From Rhodospirillales bacterium (GTDB lineage Bacteria > Pseudomonadota > Gammaproteobacteria > Burkholderiales > Burkholderiaceae_D): a stretch of DNA of 42,300 bases. The stretch is taken from contig CAJCID010000145.1 of assembly GCA_903970305.1 (NCBI GenBank), positions 1 through 42,300 of the forward strand. The letters are read 5' to 3'. The notes below the pieces were generated by a model. The model did no database searches and was not told the DNA's origin. It saw only the letters and a list, made by a program, of their open reading frames with translations. Shown one piece after another: positions 27,760 to 35,916 of this stretch; position 1 is the stretch's first letter, and the number at the start of each line of letters is the position of its first letter. The position numbers and the translations under genes were made by a program.

Positions 27760-28167
27760 TTAGTTTCCCAAGGTTAGAAGTTTGGACATGAGGGTCTTGG
27801 CTGTATTCATGACCTCAACATTGTTCTGATAGGAGCGCGACGCCGAGATCATGTTCACCATCTCGTCGATCGGATTGACATTGGGCATGTTGACGTAGCC
27901 GTCCGAGTCGGCCAGCGGATGCTGGGGATCGTAGACACGGCGCGGCGCCGAGTCGTCCTCGACGACGCGGCTCACCCTGACGCCCGCACTCTGGCCGTCC
28001 TGGCCTACCGGCATGACCTCGAAGACGACCTGGCGGGCTTTGTAGACTTCGCCGTTGGGGCCACCGGCACTCTCGGCATTGGCCATGTTGCTCGCGGTTG
28101 CATTCAGGCGTTGTGATTGCGCGCTGAGCGCCGAGGCCGCCACGTTAAAGACGTCGGAAAGAGACAT
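27760..28167 (-). CDS. flgC: Flagellar proximal rod protein FlgC
   Basis: FlgC is a proximal rod subunit. The 135-residue product begins MSLSDVFNVAASALSAQSQR with ATASNMANAESAG. It has the FlgC-type middle segment VVEDDSAPRRVYDPQHPLAD and the NMPNVNPIDEMVNMISASRS motif, and ends in the helix containing NVEVMNTAKTLM. Normal size. It lies 3 bases after flgB and 1 base before flgD. Confidence 0.97.
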   Translation of the reverse strand: MSLSDVFNVAASALSAQSQRLNATASNMANAESAGGPNGEVYKARQVVFEVMPVGQDGQSAGVRVSRVVEDDSAPRRVYDPQHPLADSDGYVNMPNVNPIDEMVNMISASRSYQNNVEVMNTAKTLMSKLLTLGN

Positions 28168-28170
28168 GGC

Positions 28171-28572
28171 TTACCCCTGCAGTGCGGACATGATGGTCTT
28201 GATCTGACCGTTAAGGAACGTAAAGGCCGCCTGGTAATGCATCGTCGCCTCGGCGAACTGGGCGCGCTGGGTGTCCATGTCAACCGTGTTACCGTCCAGG
28301 CTCGGCTGGGGTGCGGTGCTATAGACGACGGCATCGGTGCCCGACAGGCTCGCCGTCAGGGCCGGAAGGTGATTGGGGGCGGTGGCCTGCAAGGCCACGG
28401 TCGCGGACGTGCCGGCCTGCACGTTTTTCAGCGCCTCGGCAAAATTCAGATCGACCGACTGATAGTTCGGCGTGTCCGCGTTGGCAATGTTTGAAGCCAC
28501 CATCTCCTGGCGCTGCCCGGAAAGCTTCAGGGCCTGCTCCTGGAAATTGAGTGTCGCATCTAGGGTATTCAC
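28171..28572 (-). CDS. flgB: Flagellar proximal rod protein FlgB
   Basis: FlgB is the first proximal rod subunit and contacts the MS ring side. The 133-residue product starts at a GTG with GGGAG upstream. It contains the family segment VASNIANADTPNYQSVDLNF and the C-terminal helix MHYQAAFTFLNGQIKTIMSA. It is the first gene of the flgBCDEFGHIJKL operon; the promoter must be in the 191-base gap shared with the divergent flgA, but I could not recognise it there. Confidence 0.96.
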   Translation of the reverse strand: MNTLDATLNFQEQALKLSGQRQEMVASNIANADTPNYQSVDLNFAEALKNVQAGTSATVALQATAPNHLPALTASLSGTDAVVYSTAPQPSLDGNTVDMDTQRAQFAEATMHYQAAFTFLNGQIKTIMSALQG

Positions 28573-28763
28573 GATCGGGACTCCCGATGAGGTGAGGACA
28601 TGCTGCGCAGTCTGATCCCTCGGTCATCCAGGCGATCCGAAGAACAAGCGACCTAAAACCCCTCATTTCTGGGATTCGACCAAGACCCTCACGTGGTGCA
28701 ATTCGATACCGGGCCCAACACCGTCCCAATGCAGGTGTCGCCCGGTTTAGAAAGGGCATAGCC
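28573..28763. other. Divergent regulatory gap between flgB and flgA
   Basis: This 191-base spacer must hold the promoters of the flgB operon (minus strand) and flgA (plus strand). I looked for sigma-28 and sigma-54 boxes on both strands and saw no convincing match. The nearest sigma-54-like pattern has GG and GC one base too close. A CACGTG palindrome occurs at about 28690-28695. Confidence 0.5.
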
Positions 28764-29495
28764 ATGAGTTCCTGTATCGACCGAGTCCGCGCCGCAGCGT
28801 TTTGTGCTTTATTTCTGGTCCTGGCAGATTCCTGCCTAGCCCAAGAAGCGGCTGAGGATCCGACCATCGTCACGGCAACGGCGCGCGCCTACCTTGAGGA
28901 ACTGGCAGGTCAGCGGGCCCAGGAAACCGGGGGGATTGCGCGCGTCCAAGTCGGCTCCCCGGATGCCCGCCTGAAGCTGGCCGCGTGTGCGCAACTTCAG
29001 GCAGGTTTGCCGCCGGGCGCGCGGCGCAGCGGCAAGACTCTCGTCGTCGTCCGATGCCTGGAGGGTCGTCCCTGGCAGATCTTCCTGCCCGCAGAGATCC
29101 ACGTGGATGCTCCCGTGTGGTTCACGGCCCATCCGCTTCCCGCCGGACACGTGCTTGCGCTCGATGACCTGGTCCAGCGCAGCATGGACATCGGCACCGA
29201 GGACGGAAATTTCCGGCCGCTCAATGTGCGCGATGGCTTGGCCATCGGCCAGACCCTGGACCGCCCCCTGCCGGAGGGAGTAGTTCTACACGCCAGTGAT
29301 CTGCGCGATCTGAGCCGGGTCGCGCCGGGAGACGCTGTCAGTGTGGTCTATTCTGGCGTAGGATTTAGTGTGAGTGGCGAAGGCAAGACCATCGGGGCGG
29401 CAAGTCCGGGGCAGTCGGTCCAGGTTCGGATGGCTGGAGGCACGATCATCACGGGGGTCCTCTCGGATAACCACGTCGTGGAAGTGAAGATCTGA
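28764..29495 (+). CDS. flgA: Flagellar P-ring assembly chaperone FlgA
   Basis: FlgA is the periplasmic chaperone for FlgI in P-ring formation. The 243-residue product has a Sec signal peptide (about 1-27, ending SCLAQEA). The C-terminal half is a SAF/FlgA domain with HPLPAGHVLALDDLVQRSMD, IGQTLDRPLPEGVVL and PGQSVQVRM. The start ATG has AAAGGG upstream. It is transcribed away from the flgB operon, the common proteobacterial arrangement. It is followed by flgM, which has its own promoter. Confidence 0.95.
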   Translation: MSSCIDRVRAAAFCALFLVLADSCLAQEAAEDPTIVTATARAYLEELAGQRAQETGGIARVQVGSPDARLKLAACAQLQAGLPPGARRSGKTLVVVRCLEGRPWQIFLPAEIHVDAPVWFTAHPLPAGHVLALDDLVQRSMDIGTEDGNFRPLNVRDGLAIGQTLDRPLPEGVVLHASDLRDLSRVAPGDAVSVVYSGVGFSVSGEGKTIGAASPGQSVQVRMAGGTIITGVLSDNHVVEVKI

Positions 29496-29525
29496 CGGAA
29501 TTGTCAAAGGGATCGAGCATTCTGC

Positions 29526-29552
29526 TAAAGATCTTGCGAAAGCTGCCGATAA
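29526..29552 (+). promoter_or_regulatory. Sigma-28 (FliA) promoter of flgM-flgN
   Basis: The sequence TAAAG starts at 29526 and GCCGATAA starts at 29545, giving TAAA-N15-GCCGATAA. This is an exact match to the core FliA consensus with ideal spacing. Transcription would start near 29560, about 60 bases before flgM. It implies that FliA raises expression of its own inhibitor, as known in enteric bacteria. Confidence 0.92.
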
Positions 29553-29621
29553 CCGATCGATAACGGCGTTTTGGCGCCCCGCCAAGGGACGGCCAAAGCC
29601 GAATTGACGAACGGAGAAGTT

Positions 29622-29948
29622 ATGAAAATCAATCCCGATCCATCTCAGGTCGCTTCTGCCCTGAGCGACTCCAAGAGCCCCTCGACCAGTGCGCAAGCTT
29701 CTGGGACTTCCGGTGCGCAAGCCACTGCCGCCGCGCCTGCTGGATCCAGCATCGAAATCAGCTCGGCTTCGCGCGGTCTGCAGTCAACCGACGCCACGGA
29801 TTCGGCAAGCTTTGATTCGGCGCGGGTCGACCAGATCAAGCAGGCCATCACCCAGGGCCGGTTTCAGGTCAATGCGCACGTCGTCGCCGACAAGCTCATC
29901 GCGAGCGCTCAAGACCTCGTCTCCTCAGCCTTAGCCAAGGGACGCTAA
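29622..29948 (+). CDS. flgM: Anti-sigma-28 factor FlgM
   Basis: FlgM binds FliA and blocks it until FlgM is exported through the finished hook. I choose the ATG at 29622 (108 residues), with GGAGAAG upstream; a longer frame from 29571 would begin downstream of the sigma-28 promoter but has no ribosome site of this quality. The N-terminal half is Ser/Ala-rich and disordered, as expected for an exported protein. The C-terminal sigma-binding part (about 62-105) has SARVDQIKQAITQGRFQVNA and the helix VVADKLIASAQDLVSS. FlgN follows after 2 bases. Confidence 0.95.
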   Translation: MKINPDPSQVASALSDSKSPSTSAQASGTSGAQATAAAPAGSSIEISSASRGLQSTDATDSASFDSARVDQIKQAITQGRFQVNAHVVADKLIASAQDLVSSALAKGR

Positions 29949-29950
29949 GC

Positions 29951-30400
29951 ATGCTACCCGCCCCGGATGTCCGGGCTTTGAGCCTGGAGGACTTGCTGGG
30001 GCGTGAGTTGCAGTTGCTGAACGGGCTTCTTGAGGTGCTCGCTCGGGAACGCGCGTGCCTGATAGAGCGCGATGCGCCACGCATCCTGCAGATCACGGAG
30101 GAAAAGCGCCTGGCGCTCGAGGCTCTCTCGGCCGCATCGTCCCTCTCGCGCCAGCTCCTGCCCGCCGCCAAAGGAGTGCGGGCCCAGGAGGTGGCCGCCA
30201 CTCGTGCCTCCCCGGATCTGATCGATGCGGTGCGGCGCGCCTGGATTCGGGTCCGTGACGCAAACCAATGTAACGGCGCGATCATGAAACTCCATCAAGC
30301 CAGCGTCCTGCGCGGTCTTGGTGTATTGCGCCAGACCATCGGAGGAGCTGACCTCTATCGGGCCGACGGTCGCACGAGCGGTCATTATCTGAGCGCCTGA
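29951..30400 (+). CDS. flgN: Flagellar export chaperone FlgN
   Basis: FlgN is the cytosolic chaperone for FlgK and FlgL. The 149-residue product is predicted to be helical, with a leading helix EDLLGRELQLLNGLLEVLAR, a central ITEEKRLALEALSA stretch and a C-terminal part with a short ending GRTSGHYLSA that resembles other FlgN tails. FlgN proteins are poorly conserved, so assignment rests on these features, on length, and on position directly behind flgM. A weak hairpin follows the stop, but no T-run. Confidence 0.9.
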   Translation: MLPAPDVRALSLEDLLGRELQLLNGLLEVLARERACLIERDAPRILQITEEKRLALEALSAASSLSRQLLPAAKGVRAQEVAATRASPDLIDAVRRAWIRVRDANQCNGAIMKLHQASVLRGLGVLRQTIGGADLYRADGRTSGHYLSA

Positions 30401-30559
30401 TCACGTTCCCGCGAAGCCCCGGCGGGACCTGCACCCTTTCCCCCTGCGGGTCGCAAGCTTTAGGCACCCGGGACCGACTGACCCATGCTTCGGTCCATTT
30501 TGTGTACGGCGTAGGCGAGCTATGGCACAGTGGCGGATGGTAGGACGCCCGTTGCCACA

Positions 30560-31072
30560 ATGACCCGATTCCATACAGCCTACGCCGAGTTCGAAAAATC
30601 CAGTTCGCCCTTTGAGATCGGTCTGGTGTCGGACACTCATGGTCTGATGCGCGCCGAGGCACTCGACGCGCTGGCGGGCTGCCAGCACATCGTCCATGCC
30701 GGAGACATCGGCTCGCCGGAGATCCTGAAGACGCTCTCCCGGGTTGCTCCGACGATAGCGGTACGCGGGAACAATGATCGCGGCGACTGGGCAGCGGGAC
30801 TTCCAGACGCCGTCATGGCGCGCTTTGGCGATCTGTTTCTCTATGTAATCCATGACGTGGCCGATCTTGACATTGATCCCGTGTCAGCCGAGATAGCCGT
30901 CATCGTCGCGGGCCACTCCCATCAGCCTTCCGAAGAAGAGCGTGACGGTGTGTTCTACGTCAATCCGGGCAGTGCCGGTCCGAAACGCTTCGCCCTGCCG
31001 ATCAGCGTCGCCCGGCTCACGCTCACCAGCGGACAGCCCCCCCGTTACTCACTGCTGCATCTGCCGGTCTGA
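30560..31072 (+). CDS. YfcE/MJ0936-family metallophosphoesterase
   Basis: A small calcineurin-like phosphodiesterase. I choose the ATG at 30560 (170 residues); a GTG at 30530 would add ten. Metal-binding motifs are in order: SDTHG, HAGDIG, RGNNDRGDW, a His in VIHD, and VAGHSH, then the family ending NPGSAGPKRF. All ligands appear present, so it should be an active enzyme, probably using manganese. Substrate cannot be told. It is not a known flagellar protein, and its last 24 bases overlap the 3' end of the opposing motB gene. Confidence 0.92.
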   Translation: MTRFHTAYAEFEKSSSPFEIGLVSDTHGLMRAEALDALAGCQHIVHAGDIGSPEILKTLSRVAPTIAVRGNNDRGDWAAGLPDAVMARFGDLFLYVIHDVADLDIDPVSAEIAVIVAGHSHQPSEEERDGVFYVNPGSAGPKRFALPISVARLTLTSGQPPRYSLLHLPV

Positions 31073-31918
31073 ACTCAGCTCGCCCGGAGCGACTGGGGGC
31101 GCGCCCGAGCTGGCTGCGGTTACAAGCCGGGCCGAGGGCTCAGTGGCCTGAGCGCTTTGACCGGATTCCGAAGGGGGTCTGGGATCAGCGGGCAGGATCT
31201 CCAAGGTCACGCGGCGATTGCGCGCCCTACCTTCGGCGGTTTGGTTTGAAGCCACCGGATGGTATTCCGAGTAGCCCGCTGCGGAAAGACGGGCAGGTGA
31301 GAGGTCGTGATCGATGAAAAAACGCACCACCGAGCCGGCCCGGGCCGATGACAGCTCCCAGTTCGACGGAAACTGGCTCGTAGCGATAGGTAGGTTGTCG
31401 GTATGCCCTTCGACCTGGACCAGATCGTCCAGTCCGGCGAGCACCTGGGCGATCGATCTGAGCGTGGGGAGGGATTGGGGCTGTAGATCGCATTGTGCGG
31501 GGGCGAACAGAACCGAGGCGTTGATCTCGACTGCGACGCCCCGCACGGTATTGGTCACCCGGACCTGGCCGTCCTTGACGAGGGTGGCCAACGCCTTGGA
31601 GAGCCGCTCGGCGATATCTTGCATATGGGCCTGCTGCACTCCCGTCATCTTGGGTGCGGCCAGGGGCGCGCGATGCAAGACGTGAGGGGTGGTCGGGACC
31701 ATCGAGCCTGGGCTGATCGCCTCGACTTTGACTCCCGAGAACGCACTCGAGAGGGAGTCGCTCAAGACACGATACCGGCCCTCGTTGACGGAGGAGACCG
31801 CATACATCACGACGAAAAAGGCAAACAGGAGCGTGATGAAGTCGGCATAGGAAATCAGCCACCGTTCATGGCCAGCGGTCTCATGCTCATCGCCCCCGCG
31901 GCGTGTGCGTCGGGCCAT
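31049..31918 (-). CDS. motB: Flagellar stator protein MotB (MotD-like)
   Basis: MotB anchors the stator to peptidoglycan and carries the proton- or sodium-binding Asp. I choose the ATG at 31918 (289 residues), starting MARRTRRGGDEHE. The single membrane helix (about 20-42) contains D26 in LISYADFITLLF, the ion-binding residue. A C-terminal OmpA-like domain (about 150-240) has VEGHTDNLPI and NWELSSARAGSVVRFFI. A Pro/Ser/Gln-rich tail of about 50 residues extends beyond it. It is 7 bases after motA. The 3' end overlaps the convergent phosphoesterase gene. Confidence 0.95.
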   Translation of the reverse strand: MARRTRRGGDEHETAGHERWLISYADFITLLFAFFVVMYAVSSVNEGRYRVLSDSLSSAFSGVKVEAISPGSMVPTTPHVLHRAPLAAPKMTGVQQAHMQDIAERLSKALATLVKDGQVRVTNTVRGVAVEINASVLFAPAQCDLQPQSLPTLRSIAQVLAGLDDLVQVEGHTDNLPIATSQFPSNWELSSARAGSVVRFFIDHDLSPARLSAAGYSEYHPVASNQTAEGRARNRRVTLEILPADPRPPSESGQSAQATEPSARLVTAASSGAPPVAPGELSSDRQMQQ

Positions 31919-31925
31919 TGTCGTC

Positions 31926-32669
31926 TCAGTGGCGCAGGTAACCGCGCAGCCGCGCGGCAATCAGTCGAGGGTTCTCTCCATTGGCAATGCCCACGAGGCC
32001 GTCTTGGATGATCTCGCCCCGTAGAGTATGGATGCCAATGGCACTCTTGATCTTCCCGGCGAGCGGCAGGAACACCAGGTTCGCCAGGGCCACGCCGTAG
32101 ACTGTCGCAACGAAGGCAACCGCGATGCCTCCTCCCAGTTTGCTCGGGTCAGCCAGGTTTTCCATCACGTGGATGAGCCCGAGGACGGCACCGATGATGC
32201 CGATCGTGGGCGCATAGCCTCCGGCGGCCTCCCAGACGCGTGCGGCTTCCTTCTCAGCGTGTTCCCGAGAGGCGATCTCGACCTCCATGGCCTCGCGAAT
32301 GCTGGCCCCATCAAATCCGTCGACGAGCATCTGCAGTCCCGAGCGGGTCAGCGGGTCGGCGACGTGCGCGACGCGCGCATCCAGTGCGAGGATGCCATCC
32401 TTGCGTACCGCATTGGCCCACTCGACGATCTGGTCGATGATCTGTGGCCCTTCCAGCCGCGGCGGGACAAAGGCGAGCCGGACCATGCGCAGCGCCTTCA
32501 GGAAAACGGGAAGCGGACTTTGGACCATTACCGCGCCCATTGTCCCCAGGACCACAATGATGAAGGCGGTGTGCTGAACCAGGGACCCGAGCTTGCCTCC
32601 CTCGAGGAGCTGCCCCCCGATCAGGCCCGCGGCCGCCAGAAGCAGGCCTAGAAGTGTGGTCAGATCCAT
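31926..32669 (-). CDS. motA: Flagellar stator protein MotA (MotC-like)
   Basis: MotA forms the ion channel and contacts FliG. The 247-residue product has four membrane segments: about 2-22, 34-52, 150-170 and 180-202. It has a large charged cytosolic loop (about 60-145) containing ASREHAEKEAARVWEAAG, and the conserved Pro in APTIGIIGAVLGLIHVM. The charge pattern and length are normal. Placement directly after fliA, as with motCD in Pseudomonas-like clusters, suggests the MotC class. It starts 33 bases after the fliA stop, with no clear promoter of its own. Confidence 0.95.
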   Translation of the reverse strand: MDLTTLLGLLLAAAGLIGGQLLEGGKLGSLVQHTAFIIVVLGTMGAVMVQSPLPVFLKALRMVRLAFVPPRLEGPQIIDQIVEWANAVRKDGILALDARVAHVADPLTRSGLQMLVDGFDGASIREAMEVEIASREHAEKEAARVWEAAGGYAPTIGIIGAVLGLIHVMENLADPSKLGGGIAVAFVATVYGVALANLVFLPLAGKIKSAIGIHTLRGEIIQDGLVGIANGENPRLIAARLRGYLRH

Positions 32670-32702
32670 ACGAAAAGCGGTTCCCCAGGGTCATTGTTAG
32701 GC

Positions 32703-33446
32703 CTACCAACTGCGCAGCTGGCTGCGAATCCGTGCGATGGCCTGGCTGTGGATCTGACAGATGCGCGACTCGGTCACTCCTAATATCGCCGCAATCTCGC
32801 GGAAGTTGAGGTCCTGTTCGTAGTACAGGCCCATCATCAGCCGTTCACGCTCGGGCAGCTTCTCGATGGCGGCCACCACGGCCGTGCGGAACTGTTTGTC
32901 CTGCAGGCGCTCGAGAGGATTCTCACGATTGTCCGGGACGTGGCGCTCAAGATAGGACTCATCCTCGCCATCGGAGAGCTCGTCGTAATGCAGCAACTGA
33001 TACCCTTTGGAATCCTGGAGCATGTGCTGGTACTCCTCCAGCGGCACCTTCATTTCGGCGGCGACTTCGCGTTCGGTCGCAGGTCGATGCATACGCTGCT
33101 GGACCCGGTGCATGGCCGCCTCGATATCGCGTAGCGTCTTGCGCGTGCCGCGGGGCAACCAGTCGTTCTGTCGCAACTCGTCAAGCATCGCCCCACGAAT
33201 CCGCTGTCCCGCATAGGCCTCGAACTGAATGCCCTGCGATTCCTCGAAGCGCGAACAAGCCTCCATCAAACCGATCATTCCGGCTTGAATCAAGTCGTCC
33301 AGCTGCACGCTCGCCGGAAGGCGAGCCAGCATATGATGAGCGATCCGCTTGACCATGGGCGCATAGCTGGTGACGCAATGGGTGGCGTCGAGCATTCCAG
33401 ACGCGGTGTAGGTAAGGCTTTTTGCCCGTTCAGCGGATGGCTGCAT
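32703..33446 (-). CDS. fliA: Flagellar sigma factor FliA (sigma-28)
   Basis: FliA directs late flagellar and chemotaxis transcription. I choose the ATG at 33446 (247 residues), with AGGAGAA upstream; a longer frame would overlap flhG. Sigma region 2 (about 20-90) contains LDDLIQAGMIGLMEACSRF and AYAGQRIRGAMLDELR. Region 3 is at about 100-150, and region 4 has LPERERLMMGLYYEQDLNF and VTESRICQIHSQAI. Two strong sites for it occur in this window, before flgM and before the chemotaxis operon. Its inhibitor FlgM is encoded at 29622. Confidence 0.97.
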   Translation of the reverse strand: MQPSAERAKSLTYTASGMLDATHCVTSYAPMVKRIAHHMLARLPASVQLDDLIQAGMIGLMEACSRFEESQGIQFEAYAGQRIRGAMLDELRQNDWLPRGTRKTLRDIEAAMHRVQQRMHRPATEREVAAEMKVPLEEYQHMLQDSKGYQLLHYDELSDGEDESYLERHVPDNRENPLERLQDKQFRTAVVAAIEKLPERERLMMGLYYEQDLNFREIAAILGVTESRICQIHSQAIARIRSQLRSW

Positions 33447-33465
33447 GAGCGTTCTCCTGGTTAAG

Positions 33466-34287
33466 TCAGACACGGCCGGCCCCACGGTCGCTGGACCGGG
33501 AGGATGGAACGGGGAAGTACCCAAGGTCGCGCTGGGGTGATTCGATTGCGCGGGCGATGGGATAAGGTGTTACAGGCTCAATTGCGTCCCCTCCCTGCAG
33601 CCCTCGGGCTACAGCGGCTTCGAGACGGTTGCACGAAAGGTTGCCCTGCAGGGTGAGCGTCACACCCAGGAATTGGCGCGCGGTGTCGGCCAGGCAGTCG
33701 AAGACAGCCCGTGCGCGCAGACCCGCTTCACTCATGATGACGTCGTACTGCGTTACACCGCAGTCGAGCTTCAAGGCCTTGATCTCCCGATAGGCCATCG
33801 TGATCGACTGCGGATGTTCCGAGAGGACCACGAGCACATGCGCGCCGCTTTGAAAGGCTCGACCGGCGGCCGGCGAGCCCAGTGGCCGGCAGTTCACGAT
33901 CAGGGTCTCGACCGCGGCAAGCTGTCGGGCAAACTGACGCTTCAGACTCGTCGCGGAGCCGGCCGTTAGCCGCCAGAGCTGATCGAGGCCGCGCCTGGCG
34001 GGCAATATGCGTAGATCGGGCGCGCCTTCGAGAAGCACCTCGGCGAGCTCTTTGTCGCCGGCGACGACGTGACCGAGTTCGTAGCGTGCGGCGAGCCCCA
34101 TGACTTGTGCGATCTCACCGGCGCTGCCATCGATGATCAGCACCTCACGCCCGAGGCCCGCCATCCCCAGGCCCAGTTCGGCGACGACCTGGGCCTGCTG
34201 GGGCGCGCCACCGCAGGCGAGAATCACCTCTGGTCTGAGACGCGTGAAGAGCTGGCGAAGTCCTGCCGCTTGGTCGCGATCAAACAT
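33466..34287 (-). CDS. flhG: FlhG/FleN-like flagellar number regulator with degenerate ATP-binding loop
   Basis: FlhG is normally a MinD-type ATPase that limits flagellar number with FlhF. I choose the ATG at 34287 (273 residues), with AAGGGG upstream and an 8-base overlap with flhF. The N-terminus has DQAAGLRQLF (5-14), the helix motif that activates the FlhF GTPase. However, the P-loop is degraded: the strand VILACGG runs into APQQAQVV with no GKGGVGKT-like Lys. The usual switch Asp motif is also changed (IIDGSAGE), and so is the DTPAG-like switch II (VNCRPLGS). It may keep its FlhF-activating role without ATP cycling. Confidence 0.88.
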   Translation of the reverse strand: MFDRDQAAGLRQLFTRLRPEVILACGGAPQQAQVVAELGLGMAGLGREVLIIDGSAGEIAQVMGLAARYELGHVVAGDKELAEVLLEGAPDLRILPARRGLDQLWRLTAGSATSLKRQFARQLAAVETLIVNCRPLGSPAAGRAFQSGAHVLVVLSEHPQSITMAYREIKALKLDCGVTQYDVIMSEAGLRARAVFDCLADTARQFLGVTLTLQGNLSCNRLEAAVARGLQGGDAIEPVTPYPIARAIESPQRDLGYFPVPSSRSSDRGAGRV

Positions 34288-35914
34288 GACGGGGCCCCTT
34301 GGCCGAGATTTCACGGGCGCTGTGAGCGATCGCTGCAAGCCACGCAGGATGATCCTGGGTTGTGATCTCGAAGGCCTTGGGCCCTGGCGTCTCGCGCAGC
34401 GAACGATGGATCAGGTATTTGGGATTCGGATGATGCAAGTCCTCAGGAACCCTCTGGCCATTCGAGATGTACTGAATTTTCAGGCGATGCCGGATGACGA
34501 CATCGAGGACTGCGCCCAGGCGCACCGCTTCGTCGATCTTGGTTAAGACGCAACCATTGAACTGGCGGTCGGCATAGGCGTTCACGATCTCTTCCAGAGT
34601 CTCGCCTTGGACGGTCGCGTTGAGCACCAACAGGCGTTTGGCCTGGGTGCTGCGCAGTAGCGCAATCTGTTCGGCCACGCGTTCGTCGCGCTGACCCAGC
34701 CCGGCCGTATCGATGAGCACCAGCTTCTTCTTCGACAGGTACTGCAGGGCGCTCGAGAGCGACGCCTGATCATGGATCGTCTGGACGGGAATGCCGAGAA
34801 TCTTGCCGTAGATGCGCAGTTGGTCCTGCGCGCCAATCCGATAGGCATCGGTGGTGATGAGGGCGAGCTGGTCTGCTCCGTGCTTGAGGGCAAAGCGCGC
34901 AGCGAGCTTTGCGGCGGTCGTGGTCTTGCCAACACCTGTTGGACCGACGAGAGCGAAGACACCACCCTGGTCGGTCAGATCCTCTTGGATTGTCCCGCAG
35001 GGCAGATTGCGTTCGAGCACCTCGCTCGCCCAATCGCGTCCCTGCGCGTGACTGAAGTCATCCGGGAGATTCTGCTGCAACTGGCGTGACAGGGAGGGAC
35101 TAAAGCCGGCGCAGAGCAGATCCTGCATCAATTTCATGCGTCCTGGCTGACGCCTCACGTTATCGCTCCAAGCAAAATTGGCGAGTTGTTCCTCGATGAA
35201 ACCGCGCATCGAGCGCATTTCATCGACCAATCCGTCGGGCGCTGGACGGGGCGCGGCGGCCGATGCCGGGCTCGCGCGCACTGGCGAAGCCTGGGGCGCC
35301 CGGGAGGCGGCAATGACTGCTGGCGCGGTGGGCGCCGGTGGAGCCGGTCGTGCACTCGCTGTCGTGGGTGGGCTTCGCCGTGCCAGAGCGGTCGACTGCG
35401 GGCTGGGCATCGCAGCCGGTTGCGCCACCGGTTCTGGCGCGGGCACCCTGACAGGTTCTTGCTCGGAACTCAGGTTGCTCACCACGCCCGCATCGTTCTC
35501 AGCTGAGAACATCCCATCGTCATTGAGCTCGCGACTGTCGAACTCGCCAGAATTCTCCAGCAAGGTCGCGATGCGCTTACGCGTACGAACCACCTGTGCT
35601 TCAGTGAGCCATTCAGGAACTGGGTTCGGGCCGGCCTGGCTCGCCAGCCGCGCGCGCGGAGCAGCCACTGGTGCTGGGGCCGGTGTCCGGGACGGGGCGG
35701 CGGGCGCTCTCTCGGTCGCACGGGCGACGGGCTTGGCGGTCTGCACCCTGTTGGTCTCGGCGATTCGGGCCAGTTCACCTGCCGCCGCAGCGAGAATCTC
35801 GACACCCTCTGGCGTGGGCCGGTTCGAGATGATGACAGCGTCTCCGCCGAGAACTTCGCGAACTTCGCGTAAGGCAGCGCGCGAATTGGGTGCGACAAAG
35901 CGTCTGATGTTCAT
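34280..35914 (-). CDS. flhF: Flagellar placement GTPase FlhF
   Basis: FlhF is an SRP-type GTPase that selects the pole for flagellar assembly. The 544-residue product has an N-terminal B domain start (MNIRRFVAPNSRAALREV), then a Pro/Ala-rich linker (about 60-230). The NG domain (about 235-520) has G1 GPTGVGKTT (324-332), the TTDAYRIGAQDQL segment, G3 DTAG (402-405) and G4 TKID (458-461). All GTP-binding motifs look intact. The last bases overlap the flhG start, and the gene follows flhA after 2 bases. Confidence 0.96.
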   Translation of the reverse strand: MNIRRFVAPNSRAALREVREVLGGDAVIISNRPTPEGVEILAAAAGELARIAETNRVQTAKPVARATERAPAAPSRTPAPAPVAAPRARLASQAGPNPVPEWLTEAQVVRTRKRIATLLENSGEFDSRELNDDGMFSAENDAGVVSNLSSEQEPVRVPAPEPVAQPAAMPSPQSTALARRSPPTTASARPAPPAPTAPAVIAASRAPQASPVRASPASAAAPRPAPDGLVDEMRSMRGFIEEQLANFAWSDNVRRQPGRMKLMQDLLCAGFSPSLSRQLQQNLPDDFSHAQGRDWASEVLERNLPCGTIQEDLTDQGGVFALVGPTGVGKTTTAAKLAARFALKHGADQLALITTDAYRIGAQDQLRIYGKILGIPVQTIHDQASLSSALQYLSKKKLVLIDTAGLGQRDERVAEQIALLRSTQAKRLLVLNATVQGETLEEIVNAYADRQFNGCVLTKIDEAVRLGAVLDVVIRHRLKIQYISNGQRVPEDLHHPNPKYLIHRSLRETPGPKAFEITTQDHPAWLAAIAHSAREISAKGPRHV

Positions 35915-35916
35915 CG

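Noticed and set aside
28690-28730. Sigma-54-like pattern on the minus strand before flgB (GGTATCGAATTGCA)
   Set aside because: The GG-N9-GC spacing is one base too short and the -24 box does not match TGGCAC.
30406-30440. Possible terminator after flgN (CCCGC / GCGGG stem)
   Set aside because: The stem is only 5 bases with a long loop and no T-run follows.
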